NCBI GenBank assembly: GCA_025359405.1
Contig: JANYGD010000001.1
Span: forward strand, 1-32,816
Reading direction: 5' to 3'
Length of the DNA stretch: 32,816 bases
Source: Methylotenera sp.
GTDB taxonomy: Bacteria; Pseudomonadota; Gammaproteobacteria; Burkholderiales; Methylophilaceae
In this document: in pieces, positions 8,947 to 19,592 of the stretch
Layout of the letters: the number at the start of each line of letters is the position of its first letter
How positions within the stretch are numbered: position 1 is the first letter of the stretch
The notes under the pieces: generated by a model
The model's input: the letters and a program-made list of their open reading frames with translations, nothing else
Databases searched by the model: none
Told to the model about the DNA's origin: nothing
Position numbers and translations under genes: made by a program

Positions 8947-11900
8947 ATGGCATCAGATTTAAGTAACACAAGCAACACAAATTTCCGCAAACCAAGCAAG
9001 CAAGGTTTATACAATTCGACTCCAGTTAAGCAGGGCTTGTACAGCCCTGCTAACGAGCACGATGCTTGTGGCGTGGGCTTTGTGGCGCATATTAAGGGCA
9101 AAAAAAGCCACGAGATTGTGCAACAAGGATTAACGCTTTTAACCAATTTAACGCACCGTGGCGCTACAGGTTATGACCCAAAATTGGGCGATGGTGCGGG
9201 CTTGCTCATGCAAATGCCCGATGCGTTTATGCGCAGTGAAGCTGCAAAGCTTAATATCAATTTGCCAGAAGCAGGCAAGTATGCTGTTGGCAATTTGTTT
9301 TTACCACAAAATACTAAAAATCGTGCTGCTGTTGAGGCAGTAATTAGCAAAATCATCGCGGAAGAAAATCAAACATTGCTCGGCTGGCGTGATGTGCCAG
9401 TGGATAACAGCAATATTGCCGATGCTGCGCGTGATGTAGAGCCTTTTATGCGCCAAGTTATTGTTGGCCAATTACAGTCTGGTTCGCAGGCCGCTGACCA
9501 AAACACGTTCGAGCGCAAATGCTTTGTGATTCGCAAACGTATTGAGCATGCTGTTCGCAAGTTAAATTTAAAAGATAACGCTGCATTTTATGTTCCTTCT
9601 TTTTCCAGCAGAACCATCGTTTATAAAGGTATGCTGCTGGCTAACGAAGTGGGCATTTACTATCGTGATTTGCAAGATGAAAGTGTAGTTTCTGCATTAG
9701 CTCTCGTACATCAACGCTTTTCCACTAACACTTTCCCCGCTTGGGATCTTGCCCATCCTTTCCGCATGATTGCGCACAATGGCGAAATAAACACTGTTCA
9801 AGGCAACGTGAATTGGATGGCAGCGCGCCACGAGACCATGAAATCTGCACTTATTGGCGAAGATTTAGATAAGCTTTGGCCGTTAATTGCACAAGGCCAA
9901 TCAGACTCAGCCTGTTTTGATAATTGCTTAGAATTATTGGTCGCGGGGGGTTACAGTTTACCACACGCCATGATGATGTTGATTCCAGAGGCGTGGAATA
10001 ATAATGCCTTGATGGATGAAGAGCGTCGCGCTTTCTATGAATATCACGCAGCGCTGATGGAGCCATGGGATGGCCCGGCTGCTGTGGCATTCACCGATGG
10101 CAACATGATTGGCGCAACGCTGGATAGAAACGGATTGCGGCCAGCGCGCTATTTGGTCACAGATGATGACATCGTGATGATGGCATCCGAAATGGGCGTG
10201 CTGACTTTTCCGCAAGAAAAAATCATTAAAAAATGGCGTTTGCAGCCAGGAAAAATGCTGCTTATCGATATGGTGCAAGGCCGAATTATCGACGACAATG
10301 AAGTGAAAAAGCAACTTGCCACGGCCAAGCCATATAAAGCTTGGATTGAGCAATCGCGCTATTTATTGAGCGATTTGCCAGAAGTGGATAGCCAATTTGA
10401 ACTAATTGAGCCATTGCTTGATACTCAGCAAACTTTTGGTTACACGCAAGAAGACATTAAATTTATTCTTCAACCAATGTTTGCTAATGGCGAAGAAGGC
10501 GCAGGCTCAATGGGCAACGACGCAGCCTTGCCAGTGTTATCCAATAAGCCAAAATTACTTTACAACTATTTCAAACAGTTGTTCGCGCAAGTGACTAATC
10601 CGCCAATCGACCCAATTCGCGAAGAGTTGGTGATGTCTTTGGTCACATTTATTGGCCCCAAACCCAACTTATTGGGCGTGGATGAAACCAACCCAATATT
10701 GCGTTTAGAGGCCAGTCAGCCTGTGCTAACTGAAGATGATTTGGCAAAATTAAAAGTGATTGGCGCGACAACGCAAGGTGCTTATCGCTCGATGACGCTA
10801 GACATCACCTACAGCGCATCTGAAGGCAGGCGTGGCATGAAAGTGGCCATTGATAAGCTTTGTTACAGCGCCCAGCAAGCAGTAAAAAACAAGTTTAATG
10901 TGTTGATTTTGTCAGATCGTACCGTTTCAAAAAATCGCATTGCCATTCCAGCGCTTTTAGCATGTTCTGCTACGCATGAGCACTTGGTGAAAGCAGGCTT
11001 GCGCACCAGCACTGGCTTGGTTGTTGATACTGGTTCTGCGCGTGAAGTGCATCATTTTGCCTTACTTGCGGGCTATGGCGCAGAGGCTGTTTGCCCATGG
11101 TTAGTTTTCAAAACGATTAATAGCATGAATGGCGATAGTTATTTAGCAAGTAAGAACTTTGTTAAAGCGATTGGCAAAGGCCTGTATAAAGTCATGTCGA
11201 AAATGGGTATTTCTACCTATCAATCGTATTGTGGTGCGCAAATTTTTGAGGCTATTGGCTTAAATAGTACCTTTATAAATCAATACTTTACAGGCACTTC
11301 TACGCAAATTGAAGGTATTGGCTTGGATGAAGTGGCAGAAGAAACCTTGCGCTTGCATAATATGGCGTTTGGCAGTGACCCTGTGCTGATGAGCCAGCTT
11401 GATGCGGGTGGTGAATATGCATTTCGTGTGCGTGGTGAAGAGCACATGTGGACGCCTGAATCAATATCCAAGCTGCAAAACGCCACGCGCACTAATAAAT
11501 TTGATACTTACAAAGAATACGCCAAACTGATTAACGATCAAACGCGCCATCACAAAACCTTGCGTGGACTGTTTGACATTAAACCTGCGGGTGCTGCAAT
11601 TGATATTAACCAAGTAGAATCCGCTAAAGAAATCGTGAAACGCTTTGCTACAGGCGCAATGTCACTAGGTTCTATCTCGACCGAAGCGCATGCAACGCTA
11701 GCGATTGCCATGAACCGCATTGGTGGAAAATCTAACACTGGCGAAGGTGGTGAAGATGCCAAACGTTTTATTGCAGTAGCCAAAGATACCACCATGGCCA
11801 ATGTTATCGGCAGCAATTTGGTATTTAGCAATATTCCACTTAAAGCGGGCGATTCCATGCGTTCGCGCATTAAGCAAGTGGCCTCTGGTCGTTTTGGTGT

Positions 11901-13629
11901 TACTGCGGAATACTTAGCGAGTGCAGATCAAATCCAAATTAAAATGGCGCAAGGTGCAAAACCGGGCGAAGGTGGACAATTGCCAGGCCATAAAGTCAGT
12001 GAGTATATCGCCAAATTAAGGTTTTCTGTGCCTGGCGTGGGTTTGATTTCACCACCACCACATCATGATATTTATTCAATTGAAGACTTGGCGCAGCTGA
12101 TTCACGATTTGAAAAACGCTAATCCAAAAGCGTCAATTTCAACCAAATTAGTTTCGGAAACAGGTGTTGGCACGGTTGCGGCAGGTGTAGCAAAAGCCAA
12201 ATCTGATCACATTACCATTGCGGGTCACGATGGTGGCACAGGTGCATCACCCATTTCGTCCATCAAGCATGCGGGTACGCCGTGGGAGCTTGGCTTGGCA
12301 GAAACCCAGCAAACGCTGGTGTTGAATCAATTAAGAGGTAGAGTCGTAGTGCAAGTGGATGGTCAAATAAAAACGGGTCGCGATGTGTTGGTTGGCGCTT
12401 TGTTAGGCGCGGACGAATTTGGTTTTGCAACCGCACCGTTAGTGGTAGAAGGCTGCATTATGATGCGTAAATGTCACCTAAATACTTGCCCAGTTGGCGT
12501 GGCGACGCAAGACCCTGTGTTGCGTAAAAAATTTACTGGTCAGCCTGAGCATGTGGTGAATTTCTTCTTCTTTATCGCGGAAGAAGTACGTGAACTGATG
12601 GCTTCAATCGGCATTGCGAAATTTGATGATTTAATTGGGCGCAGTGATTTGTTAGACATGAAAGCAGGTATCGATCATTGGAAAATTCATGGTTTGGATT
12701 TCAGTAAAGTTTTCCACCAAGTAGATATGCTAGCCAGTGTGGCGCGTAGAAATGTCGAAAAACAAGATCACAATTTAGTGAGTGCGCTGGATAATAAGCT
12801 CATTGAACTTGCAAAACCAGCGCTAGAAAATGGCAAAAAAGTTGTTATCGATATGCCAATTACTAACACTAATCGCACCGTTGGTACGATGTTGTCAAAT
12901 CAAATCGCGGTGCGCTATGGCAATATTGGCTTGAAAGATGACACCGTTCATGTGAATTTTAGCGGTACATCTGGCCAAAGTTTTGCAGCATTTTTGGCCA
13001 AAGGTGTCACCTTTGATTTAACCGGCGAGGGCAACGACTACGTGGGTAAAGGCTTATGTGGTGGCCGCATTATTATAAAGCCACCGACTGCATTTAGAGG
13101 CGTTCCGCACGAGAATATTATCATCGGCAACACCGTGATGTATGGTGCGACGACGGGCGAGGCTTATTATAATGGCGTCGCAGGCGAACGTTTTTGTGTG
13201 CGAAATTCTGGTGCCAGCGCAGTAGTAGAAGGCGTAGGTAACCACGGTTGCGAATACATGACTGGTGGTACGGTGGTTGTTTTGGGCTTAACTGGGCAAA
13301 ATTTCGCAGCGGGCATGAGCGGCGGCGTGGCTTATGTGTATGACGAGGATAGTATGTTTGCCAAACGCTGCAATATGAGCATGGTAACACTAGAAAAAGT
13401 GGAAGTCGCTGAAGCGGACATTGGCAAGGTGCAACACTTAAATCGGCCAGATGAAATTACGCTTAAAACCATGATTGAAAACCATGCAAACTACACCAAT
13501 AGTTCGCGCGCAAAAACTATGTTGGCAGATTGGACAAATTATCGTACTAAATTTGTAAAAGTGATGCCAAACGAATATAAACGCGCGTTAATTGAACTTG
13601 CTGAAGATAAAGTATTGGTGGCCGCATAA
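8947..13629 (+). CDS. gltB: Glutamate synthase large subunit
   Basis: Pro-region then [12 protein letters not shown] (N-terminal nucleophile Cys); FMN/3Fe-4S region [17 protein letters not shown]-terminal GXGXG repeats. 1560 aa. Confidence 0.97.
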   Translation: MASDLSNTSNTNFRKPSKQGLYNSTPVKQGLYSPANEHDACGVGFVAHIKGKKSHEIVQQGLTLLTNLTHRGATGYDPKLGDGAGLLMQMPDAFMRSEAAKLNINLPEAGKYAVGNLFLPQNTKNRAAVEAVISKIIAEENQTLLGWRDVPVDNSNIADAARDVEPFMRQVIVGQLQSGSQAADQNTFERKCFVIRKRIEHAVRKLNLKDNAAFYVPSFSSRTIVYKGMLLANEVGIYYRDLQDESVVSALALVHQRFSTNTFPAWDLAHPFRMIAHNGEINTVQGNVNWMAARHETMKSALIGEDLDKLWPLIAQGQSDSACFDNCLELLVAGGYSLPHAMMMLIPEAWNNNALMDEERRAFYEYHAALMEPWDGPAAVAFTDGNMIGATLDRNGLRPARYLVTDDDIVMMASEMGVLTFPQEKIIKKWRLQPGKMLLIDMVQGRIIDDNEVKKQLATAKPYKAWIEQSRYLLSDLPEVDSQFELIEPLLDTQQTFGYTQEDIKFILQPMFANGEEGAGSMGNDAALPVLSNKPKLLYNYFKQLFAQVTNPPIDPIREELVMSLVTFIGPKPNLLGVDETNPILRLEASQPVLTEDDLAKLKVIGATTQGAYRSMTLDITYSASEGRRGMKVAIDKLCYSAQQAVKNKFNVLILSDRTVSKNRIAIPALLACSATHEHLVKAGLRTSTGLVVDTGSAREVHHFALLAGYGAEAVCPWLVFKTINSMNGDSYLASKNFVKAIGKGLYKVMSKMGISTYQSYCGAQIFEAIGLNSTFINQYFTGTSTQIEGIGLDEVAEETLRLHNMAFGSDPVLMSQLDAGGEYAFRVRGEEHMWTPESISKLQNATRTNKFDTYKEYAKLINDQTRHHKTLRGLFDIKPAGAAIDINQVESAKEIVKRFATGAMSLGSISTEAHATLAIAMNRIGGKSNTGEGGEDAKRFIAVAKDTTMANVIGSNLVFSNIPLKAGDSMRSRIKQVASGRFGVTAEYLASADQIQIKMAQGAKPGEGGQLPGHKVSEYIAKLRFSVPGVGLISPPPHHDIYSIEDLAQLIHDLKNANPKASISTKLVSETGVGTVAAGVAKAKSDHITIAGHDGGTGASPISSIKHAGTPWELGLAETQQTLVLNQLRGRVVVQVDGQIKTGRDVLVGALLGADEFGFATAPLVVEGCIMMRKCHLNTCPVGVATQDPVLRKKFTGQPEHVVNFFFFIAEEVRELMASIGIAKFDDLIGRSDLLDMKAGIDHWKIHGLDFSKVFHQVDMLASVARRNVEKQDHNLVSALDNKLIELAKPALENGKKVVIDMPITNTNRTVGTMLSNQIAVRYGNIGLKDDTVHVNFSGTSGQSFAAFLAKGVTFDLTGEGNDYVGKGLCGGRIIIKPPTAFRGVPHENIIIGNTVMYGATTGEAYYNGVAGERFCVRNSGASAVVEGVGNHGCEYMTGGTVVVLGLTGQNFAAGMSGGVAYVYDEDSMFAKRCNMSMVTLEKVEVAEADIGKVQHLNRPDEITLKTMIENHANYTNSSRAKTMLADWTNYRTKFVKVMPNEYKRALIELAEDKVLVAA

Positions 13630-15056
13630 TGGGCAAAGTAACTGGTTTCATGGAATTTGAACGTCTGAGCGAGGCAAACTTGCCTGTACCAGATCGCGTT
13701 AAAAATTACAAAGAATTTGTTTTGCATCTCACCGACGACCAAGCTAAACAGCAAGGCGCACGCTGTATGGATTGCGGCATTCCGTTTTGTACCACGGGTT
13801 GCCCAGTCAACAATATTATCCCCGATTTTAATGATTTGGTGTATAGCCAAGACTGGAAATCAGCCATCGATGTGTTGCATTCTACAAATAACTTCCCTGA
13901 GTTTACTGGTCGACTTTGTCCAGCGCCTTGCGAGGCAGCATGTACGCTTAACATCAATAACGACGCGGTGGGTATTAAATCGATTGAGCACGCCATTATT
14001 GATAAAGCATGGGAAAACGATTGGGTAACACCACAAATTAACCCAAATAAAACTGGAAAAAAAGTTGCCATTGTTGGCTCTGGCCCGGCTGGCTTGGCAA
14101 CCGCGCAGCAGTTGGCGCGCGCAGGTCATAGCGTTGTAGTGCTAGAAAAAAATAGTCGCATTGGTGGCTTGTTGCGCTATGGCATCCCAGATTTCAAAAT
14201 GGAAAAATCGCATATTGACCGCCGCATGGCGCAAATGCAGGCAGAAGGTGTGGAGTTTCATGTGAATCAACATGTTGGTAAAAATGTTGAAGCTAAAGCT
14301 GTGATGGATGAATTCGACGCAGTGGTGTTGGCGGGCGGCGCAGAGTTTCCACGCGACTTGCCAGTACCGGGTCGAGAGCTTGATGGTGTGATGTATGCGA
14401 TGGATTTTTTACCGGCACAAAACAAAGTGGTGGCGGGTGACACAGTACCCAATCAAGTGAAAGCAAGCAACAAACACGTCGTGGTGATTGGCGGCGGCGA
14501 TACTGGCTCGGATTGCGTGGGCACATCAAATCGTCATGGTGCGCTAAGCGTTACGCAGTTTGAATTGATGCCGCAACCGCCCGAAAAAGAAAATAAAGAA
14601 CTGATTTGGCCAAACTGGCCGCTTAAATTACGCACTTCAAGTTCACATGAAGAAGGCGCAAACCGCGATTGGTCAATTACTACCAAAAAACTTATTGGCG
14701 AAAACGGTAAAGTGACGCATTTGGTGGGCGCCAAAGTCGAGTGGAAAGAAGGCAAAATGAGCGAGATTGAAGGCTCTGAGTTCACCATTCCTGCTGATTT
14801 GGTGTTGTTAGCCATGGGCTTTGTTTCACCCGTGCAAGCGGTTATGGAAGCGTTTGGTGTGGAAAAAGACGCCCGTGGCAACGCCAAAGCCAGCACTGAT
14901 GGTGAAGGTTGCTATAAAACCAATATCAACAAAGTGTTTGCTGCCGGCGATATGCGCCGCGGGCAATCGCTGGTAGTGTGGGCGATTCGCGAGGGTCGCC
15001 AAGCAGCGCGGGCTGTGGATGAGTATTTGATGGGCTCTTCTACGCTACCAAGATAA
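13629..15056 (+). CDS. gltD: Glutamate synthase small subunit
   Basis: [51 protein letters not shown]; start overlaps gltB stop by 1 nt (TAATG). Confidence 0.97.
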   Translation: MGKVTGFMEFERLSEANLPVPDRVKNYKEFVLHLTDDQAKQQGARCMDCGIPFCTTGCPVNNIIPDFNDLVYSQDWKSAIDVLHSTNNFPEFTGRLCPAPCEAACTLNINNDAVGIKSIEHAIIDKAWENDWVTPQINPNKTGKKVAIVGSGPAGLATAQQLARAGHSVVVLEKNSRIGGLLRYGIPDFKMEKSHIDRRMAQMQAEGVEFHVNQHVGKNVEAKAVMDEFDAVVLAGGAEFPRDLPVPGRELDGVMYAMDFLPAQNKVVAGDTVPNQVKASNKHVVVIGGGDTGSDCVGTSNRHGALSVTQFELMPQPPEKENKELIWPNWPLKLRTSSSHEEGANRDWSITTKKLIGENGKVTHLVGAKVEWKEGKMSEIEGSEFTIPADLVLLAMGFVSPVQAVMEAFGVEKDARGNAKASTDGEGCYKTNINKVFAAGDMRRGQSLVVWAIREGRQAARAVDEYLMGSSTLPR

Positions 15057-15066
15057 AAATTAAAAA

Positions 15067-16131
15067 ATGCAAACACTACAAAACGATACCTTTTTAAGGG
15101 CGCTATCGCGCCAACCCACAGACTACACGCCGGTGTGGATGATGCGTCAAGCTGGGCGCTATTTGCCAGAATATCGTGAAAGCCGCAAAACCGCTGGTAG
15201 TTTTTTACAGCTCTGCAAAAGTCCAGATTTCGCGACTGAAGTTACGTTGCAGCCGCTAGATCGTTACCCGCTACTAGACGCATCTATTCTTTTCTCAGAT
15301 ATTCTCACCGTGCCGGATGCGATGGGTTTGGGGCTGTATTTTGAAGAAGGTGAAGGTCCAAAGTTTGAGCGCACAGCTTCAGATGAGGCGTCGATTCGTG
15401 CACTGAAGGTGCCCGATATGGCGAAGCTCCAATACGTGTTTGATGCGGTTGGTCAAATTCGTAAAACCATCAATGGTAAAGTACCTTTGATTGGCTTCTC
15501 TGGCAGTCCTTGGACGCTAGCGACTTACATGGTAGAAGGCAAAGGTGGCACCGACTTTTTGAATATCAAAAAAATGGCTTATGCACGGCCTGATCTGTTA
15601 CACCATATTTTAGAGACCACTGCGCAAACGGTTATTCAATACCTTAACGCGCAAATCGCTGCTGGCGCACAAGCGGTGATGATATTCGATTCATGGGGTG
15701 GCGCGCTATCACATAATGCCTATATTGAATTTTCGCTCAGTTACATGCAAAAAATTGTGGCGGGTTTAACTAAAAATAATGATGCTCGAAAAGTACCTAG
15801 TATTGTGTTTACCAAAGGCGGCGCAATGTGGTTAGAAGCGCAGGCTGAAATTGGTGCAGATGCGCTGGGGTTGGATTGGGCGGTAGATATTGGGCAGGCT
15901 AGAAATAGAGTGGGCGATAAAGTGGCGCTGCAAGGTAATTTGGACCCAGCTATTTTGCTCAGTATGCCTGAAGCAATCGAAAAAGAAGTTGCGAATATTT
16001 TGGCAAGTTATGGCAAAGGACACGGTCATGTGTTTAACCTAGGCCATGGCATAACACAATGGACGCCGCCAGAAAACGCGGCTGTGATGCTAGAAGCGGT
16101 ACGAGAACATAGTAAACAATATCACCAGTAA
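15067..16131 (+). CDS. hemE: Uroporphyrinogen decarboxylase
   Basis: [63 protein letters not shown]. Confidence 0.97.
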   Translation: MQTLQNDTFLRALSRQPTDYTPVWMMRQAGRYLPEYRESRKTAGSFLQLCKSPDFATEVTLQPLDRYPLLDASILFSDILTVPDAMGLGLYFEEGEGPKFERTASDEASIRALKVPDMAKLQYVFDAVGQIRKTINGKVPLIGFSGSPWTLATYMVEGKGGTDFLNIKKMAYARPDLLHHILETTAQTVIQYLNAQIAAGAQAVMIFDSWGGALSHNAYIEFSLSYMQKIVAGLTKNNDARKVPSIVFTKGGAMWLEAQAEIGADALGLDWAVDIGQARNRVGDKVALQGNLDPAILLSMPEAIEKEVANILASYGKGHGHVFNLGHGITQWTPPENAAVMLEAVREHSKQYHQ

Positions 16132-16135
16132 AATA

Positions 16136-16160
16136 AAAAGGCCCTCAAACGAGGGCTTTT
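16136..16160. terminator. Bidirectional terminator between convergent hemE and cytochrome b561 gene
   Basis: aaaag-GCCCTC-aaac-GAGGGC-tttta: stem with A-tract upstream and T-tract downstream. Confidence 0.8.
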
Positions 16161-16162
16161 AA

Positions 16163-16762
16163 TTACTTAAGCGACATGCGCTTTAAGGTCTCGTCTTTAT
16201 CAATAAATTTATGTTTTAGCGCCGCTAAAATATGAATCGCTATTACAGCTACAAGAATGAGGCCAATAATTTCGTGTGCCTCTTTGTAAAAATCGCGCAC
16301 GCCTTTGTCATCTACGCCTGTAATAAAATCCATGCCAAACCATTTCACGCCGTATTTGCTATAGATAGCTGTTTTTAAGCCAGTAAAAGGCAAGACAAAC
16401 ATGAGTATATAAAGTAAATAATGCACGCCGCTGGCGAGTTTGCGTTCTATGGCTTTGTAGTTGCTTAGTAGCGCGGGTGGCTTGTGGGTAAAGCGCCATA
16501 AAATGCGGATTAAGATTAAAGCGAAAACAGTGACGCCGATGGATTTATGCAAATTGAAGTAGAACGCACGTGGGCTAATCGCCTCTGGTAATTGCCAACT
16601 GTAAAAGCCCAAATCAAATAAATCAAAGGCCGCTTGTTTGGGCGCTTCTTTGGGTAAATCGGCCATGAACCAACCTATCCCAAACATAATAAAAATCCCA
16701 ATGGCGATGAGCCAATGCAATACCACGGCGGTTTTAGTATAGCGTGTTGAGGCCTGATTCAT
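16163..16762 (-). CDS. Cytochrome b561 family protein
   Basis: RYTKTAVVLHWLIAIGIFIMFGIGW, FNLHKSIGVTVFALILIRILWRF, HYLLYILMFVLPFTG, EAHEIIGLILVAVIAIHILAALKHKF; multiple TM and conserved His. Confidence 0.9.
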   Translation of the reverse strand: MNQASTRYTKTAVVLHWLIAIGIFIMFGIGWFMADLPKEAPKQAAFDLFDLGFYSWQLPEAISPRAFYFNLHKSIGVTVFALILIRILWRFTHKPPALLSNYKAIERKLASGVHYLLYILMFVLPFTGLKTAIYSKYGVKWFGMDFITGVDDKGVRDFYKEAHEIIGLILVAVIAIHILAALKHKFIDKDETLKRMSLK

Positions 16763-16793
16763 AGTAATATCCTTGAAGTATTAAAAACGCTTA

Positions 16794-16809
16794 TGTGACA
16801 AGTGTCACA
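16794..16809. promoter_or_regulatory. CRP/FNR-family-like operator in divergent promoter
   Basis: TGTGACAAGTGTCACA = TGTGA-N6-TCACA, 7-bp arms, between divergent genes starting at 16762(-) and 16870(+). Confidence 0.5.
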
Positions 16810-16869
16810 GCGAAAAATTGCACAGAATTGCTACATTGTAGTTAATAAGCTTACAAGAAGGAACAAGCA

Positions 16870-17793
16870 ATGCGGATTTTAATGATAAGCCTTAGTATTT
16901 TGCTGCTAATGGGTTGTGTGCATGCCCAAACTACCAAGGATGTTTTTGCAATTGAGTCTTTGGGCGATGGCATGTATGTGCATCACGGGGCGCATTTGGA
17001 TATTGACATAGGCTATCAAGGTGATATTTGCAATATTAGCTTTGTGGTCGGTAGTAAAGGCGTGGCTGTAATTGATACAGGTGGCAGCCTAAAGGTTGGT
17101 AATCAACTACGTGATGCGATTAAAAAAGTCACTACTTTGCCAATTTTATATGTAATCAACACGCATGTGCATCCAGACCACATTTACGGCAATGCGGCAT
17201 TTATAGTAGATAAACCAGAATTTGTGGGGCATGAAAAATCGGCCGTAGCCATGCAATTACGCAAAGAAGCTTATGATAAGCTCAATATCAAATATTTGGG
17301 CGAAGACGCCAAAGGTAGCGAAATGGTGAAACCGACGATTTCTGTAAAAGATACGTTGGAGCTAGATTTGGGCGATAGAACGCTTAAAATTAATGCATAC
17401 GCGGTAGCACACACCAATACGGATATTACGGTGATTGACTCTAAAACTAGCACACTATTCACGGGCGATTTGTTGTTTATTGAGCGTACACCAGTGCTGG
17501 AGGGCGACATCAAAGGCCTAATTGCTGCGATAGATATTTTAAAAACTTACCCTGTGAAGCAAGTAGTGCCTGGCCACGGTCCATTTGCTAAAGATTGGGT
17601 GGCTGCGCTCAATAACGAACAACGTTATTTGAATGCGCTACTGACAGATATTCGTGCGAATATCAAAAATGGCGTCAGTATGGAATCCACCATGAATACG
17701 GCGGCGGCAGGCGAAAAAGACAAATGGCTACTGTTTGATATTGCCAACAGACGTAACGTGAATATTATTTATCCCGCGTTAGAGTGGGAGTGA
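16870..17793 (+). CDS. MBL-fold metallo-hydrolase, quinoprotein relay system zinc metallohydrolase / SoxH-like
   Basis: Signal peptide; NTHVHPDHIYGN (HxHxDH), FTGDLLFIERTP, VPGHGP. Confidence 0.8.
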   Translation: MRILMISLSILLLMGCVHAQTTKDVFAIESLGDGMYVHHGAHLDIDIGYQGDICNISFVVGSKGVAVIDTGGSLKVGNQLRDAIKKVTTLPILYVINTHVHPDHIYGNAAFIVDKPEFVGHEKSAVAMQLRKEAYDKLNIKYLGEDAKGSEMVKPTISVKDTLELDLGDRTLKINAYAVAHTNTDITVIDSKTSTLFTGDLLFIERTPVLEGDIKGLIAAIDILKTYPVKQVVPGHGPFAKDWVAALNNEQRYLNALLTDIRANIKNGVSMESTMNTAAAGEKDKWLLFDIANRRNVNIIYPALEWE

Positions 17794-17798
17794 AAAAG

Positions 17799-18194
17799 TT
17801 ATTTCTTAAGATTATCGAGACTACAAGCCATTTTGTCGTGCAAGGCCACCATGATTAAGCCGCCCGCAATGGCCAGGTACTGCAAGGTTAAAATAAGGCC
17901 GTTAATTTCTTGCAGCTTCATAAATAGTGCGATAAAAATGGCATACGCGGCTAACACGTAAGCACAAATTTTGGTTTTAAAGCCGAGTAATAAGCCTAAA
18001 CCAAATACCAATTGAATAAAAATGGTGAGTGGCGCAAAAATACCTACTAAGCCATGCGCTGCCAAGTAGGCGGTGTAGACTTGATAACCTTCGGGGTTGC
18101 TGGTAATTTGTGAAAGCGTGATAAATACCGCGATTAAAAAAATCTGTGCGAGTAAAATTCTAGCGAATACTTCAATATATTTGTTCATAGACAT
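17799..18194 (-). CDS. DoxX family membrane protein
   Basis: Four predicted TM segments; IEVFARILLAQIFLIAVF and PLTIFIQLVFGLGLLLGFKTKICAYVLAAY. Confidence 0.8.
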   Translation of the reverse strand: MSMNKYIEVFARILLAQIFLIAVFITLSQITSNPEGYQVYTAYLAAHGLVGIFAPLTIFIQLVFGLGLLLGFKTKICAYVLAAYAIFIALFMKLQEINGLILTLQYLAIAGGLIMVALHDKMACSLDNLKK

Positions 18195-18240
18195 ACCTTC
18201 TTAACGTTTAAAGCAGGCGCTATTATAAAGTGTTTATTTC

Positions 18241-18666
18241 ATGCTAGCTAATATTCAAATTTATCAAGTCAATTGGCGCGATGCAGAACATGATTTGCGT
18301 GCCATTAGAACGCCAGTTTTTATTGAAGAGCAGCAAGTTGCGCCTGATTTTGAGTGGGATGAAATAGACGCTAGCGCGGTACATTTACTGGTAATGCGTG
18401 AAAACGAGGCCATTGCATGTTTGCGCATTATTGATTTTCAAAAAATTGGCCGCATGGCTGTGCTTAAAAAATATCGAGGCTTAGGCCTAGGAGCCGCTCT
18501 ATTGCTAGAAGCAATTAAAATTTGCAAATCGCATGGTAGTAAAAGCATTTATTTATCTGCGCAAACGCACGCGATTGGTTTTTATAGCAAAGCTGGGTTT
18601 AAACAAACAAGCGGCGAATATTGTGATGTGCATATTCCGCATGTGGATATGCAACTGGATTTGTAA
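18241..18666 (+). CDS. GNAT family N-acetyltransferase
   Basis: RTPVFIEEQQVAPDFEWDEIDASAVHLL, IGRMAVLKKYRGLGLGAALL, LSAQTHAIGFYSKAGFK. Confidence 0.9.
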   Translation: MLANIQIYQVNWRDAEHDLRAIRTPVFIEEQQVAPDFEWDEIDASAVHLLVMRENEAIACLRIIDFQKIGRMAVLKKYRGLGLGAALLLEAIKICKSHGSKSIYLSAQTHAIGFYSKAGFKQTSGEYCDVHIPHVDMQLDL

Positions 18667-18725
18667 TTAAATTGAAACAGTGACTAAGCATTTGGTAAAA
18701 TAACGTTTTATTTTGAGAGAACATC

Positions 18726-19268
18726 ATGTCTAAAATCATTTTTAAAGCAGGTGAGGCTACCGTTTACACCGAAGGCAAAGACGTTACTGCAGCCATGCCA
18801 GAAATTTTAATCGGCAGCGTGGATGGCCCAGTGGGCGCGGCATTTGCCAATTTAATGGCGCAAAGCAAAGGCCACACGGCCATGTTTGCGGTGCGCGACA
18901 TCAATCAACTGGTGCGCCCTGCTTGCATGATGGTGCCAAAAGTCACGCTGAAAGACAGTGCAAATATCACGCTATTTGGTGGTTTGGTGCAAGCGGCAAC
19001 GGCCGATGCGATTTTAGATTGCGTGATCGAAGGCATTATCCCTAAAGATCAAGTCAACGATTTATGCATCATCAGCTTGGTGTGGATTGACCCAGGTGCG
19101 GCTAAGGAAGCCAATCTGGATAAAGCCGATATGTATAAAAATAACTATGATGCGACCAAATTAGCAATTAAACGCGCTTTGAATGATGAGCCTAGTATTG
19201 ATGAGCTGATTGCCAATCGCCACAAAATTAAGCATTGTATGTGGGAAGAAAGCTGGGAACAAAAATAA
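18726..19268 (+). CDS. Formaldehyde-activating enzyme (Fae) homolog, divergent
   Basis: Fae-like layout: ILIGSVDGPVGAAFANLM, VPKVTLKDSANITLFGGLVQAATADAILDCVIEGIIPKDQVNDLCII, NNYDATKLAIKRALNDEP. Confidence 0.85.
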   Translation: MSKIIFKAGEATVYTEGKDVTAAMPEILIGSVDGPVGAAFANLMAQSKGHTAMFAVRDINQLVRPACMMVPKVTLKDSANITLFGGLVQAATADAILDCVIEGIIPKDQVNDLCIISLVWIDPGAAKEANLDKADMYKNNYDATKLAIKRALNDEPSIDELIANRHKIKHCMWEESWEQK

Positions 19269-19334
19269 CATAACTCTTGCCAAAACGCTTAAAGGTTTTT
19301 AATATAAATCAATAAGATAAATTTGGAGGCCAAA

Positions 19335-19565
19335 ATGACAGAACGCAATGTATGTATGGAAGCATTCGAGCGGCTTTGTGAAGAGGTGAATGCGGATAAA
19401 AAGTCAGCGATAGACAAAGCGGATTACTGGCTATTTGAGTTAGGTTTTAGGTCGGCGATTGAAGAGTTGTTGTCTATTGCCGATACAGGTGCGCAAACGC
19501 GACAATTTGTTTCGCCGCGTTTTCAAATGTTGGCAGACAAGATTCTGCAATCTCGCTTGCACTAA
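19335..19565 (+). CDS. Small hypothetical protein, 76 aa
   Basis: GGAGG at 19325-19329 is optimally placed for ATG 19335; ORF followed by a terminator-like hairpin. Confidence 0.7.
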   Translation: MTERNVCMEAFERLCEEVNADKKSAIDKADYWLFELGFRSAIEELLSIADTGAQTRQFVSPRFQMLADKILQSRLH

Positions 19566-19566
19566 A

Positions 19567-19592
19567 TAAAGGCGACTTAGGTTGCCTTTTTA
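19567..19592 (+). terminator. Terminator-like hairpin overlapping the mutY 3' end
   Basis: AAAGGCGAC-TTA-GGTTGCCTTTTT imperfect stem with T-tract; also covers the last mutY codons. Confidence 0.5.

Noticed and set aside
18696-18716. AAAATAA-CGTT-TTATTTT dyad upstream of the Fae homolog
   Set aside because: Purely AT-rich and short; likely promoter-region composition, not a convincing operator or hairpin.
19276-19310. Weak AAAAC...GGTTTT hairpin after the Fae homolog
   Set aside because: Too few pairs to support a terminator call.
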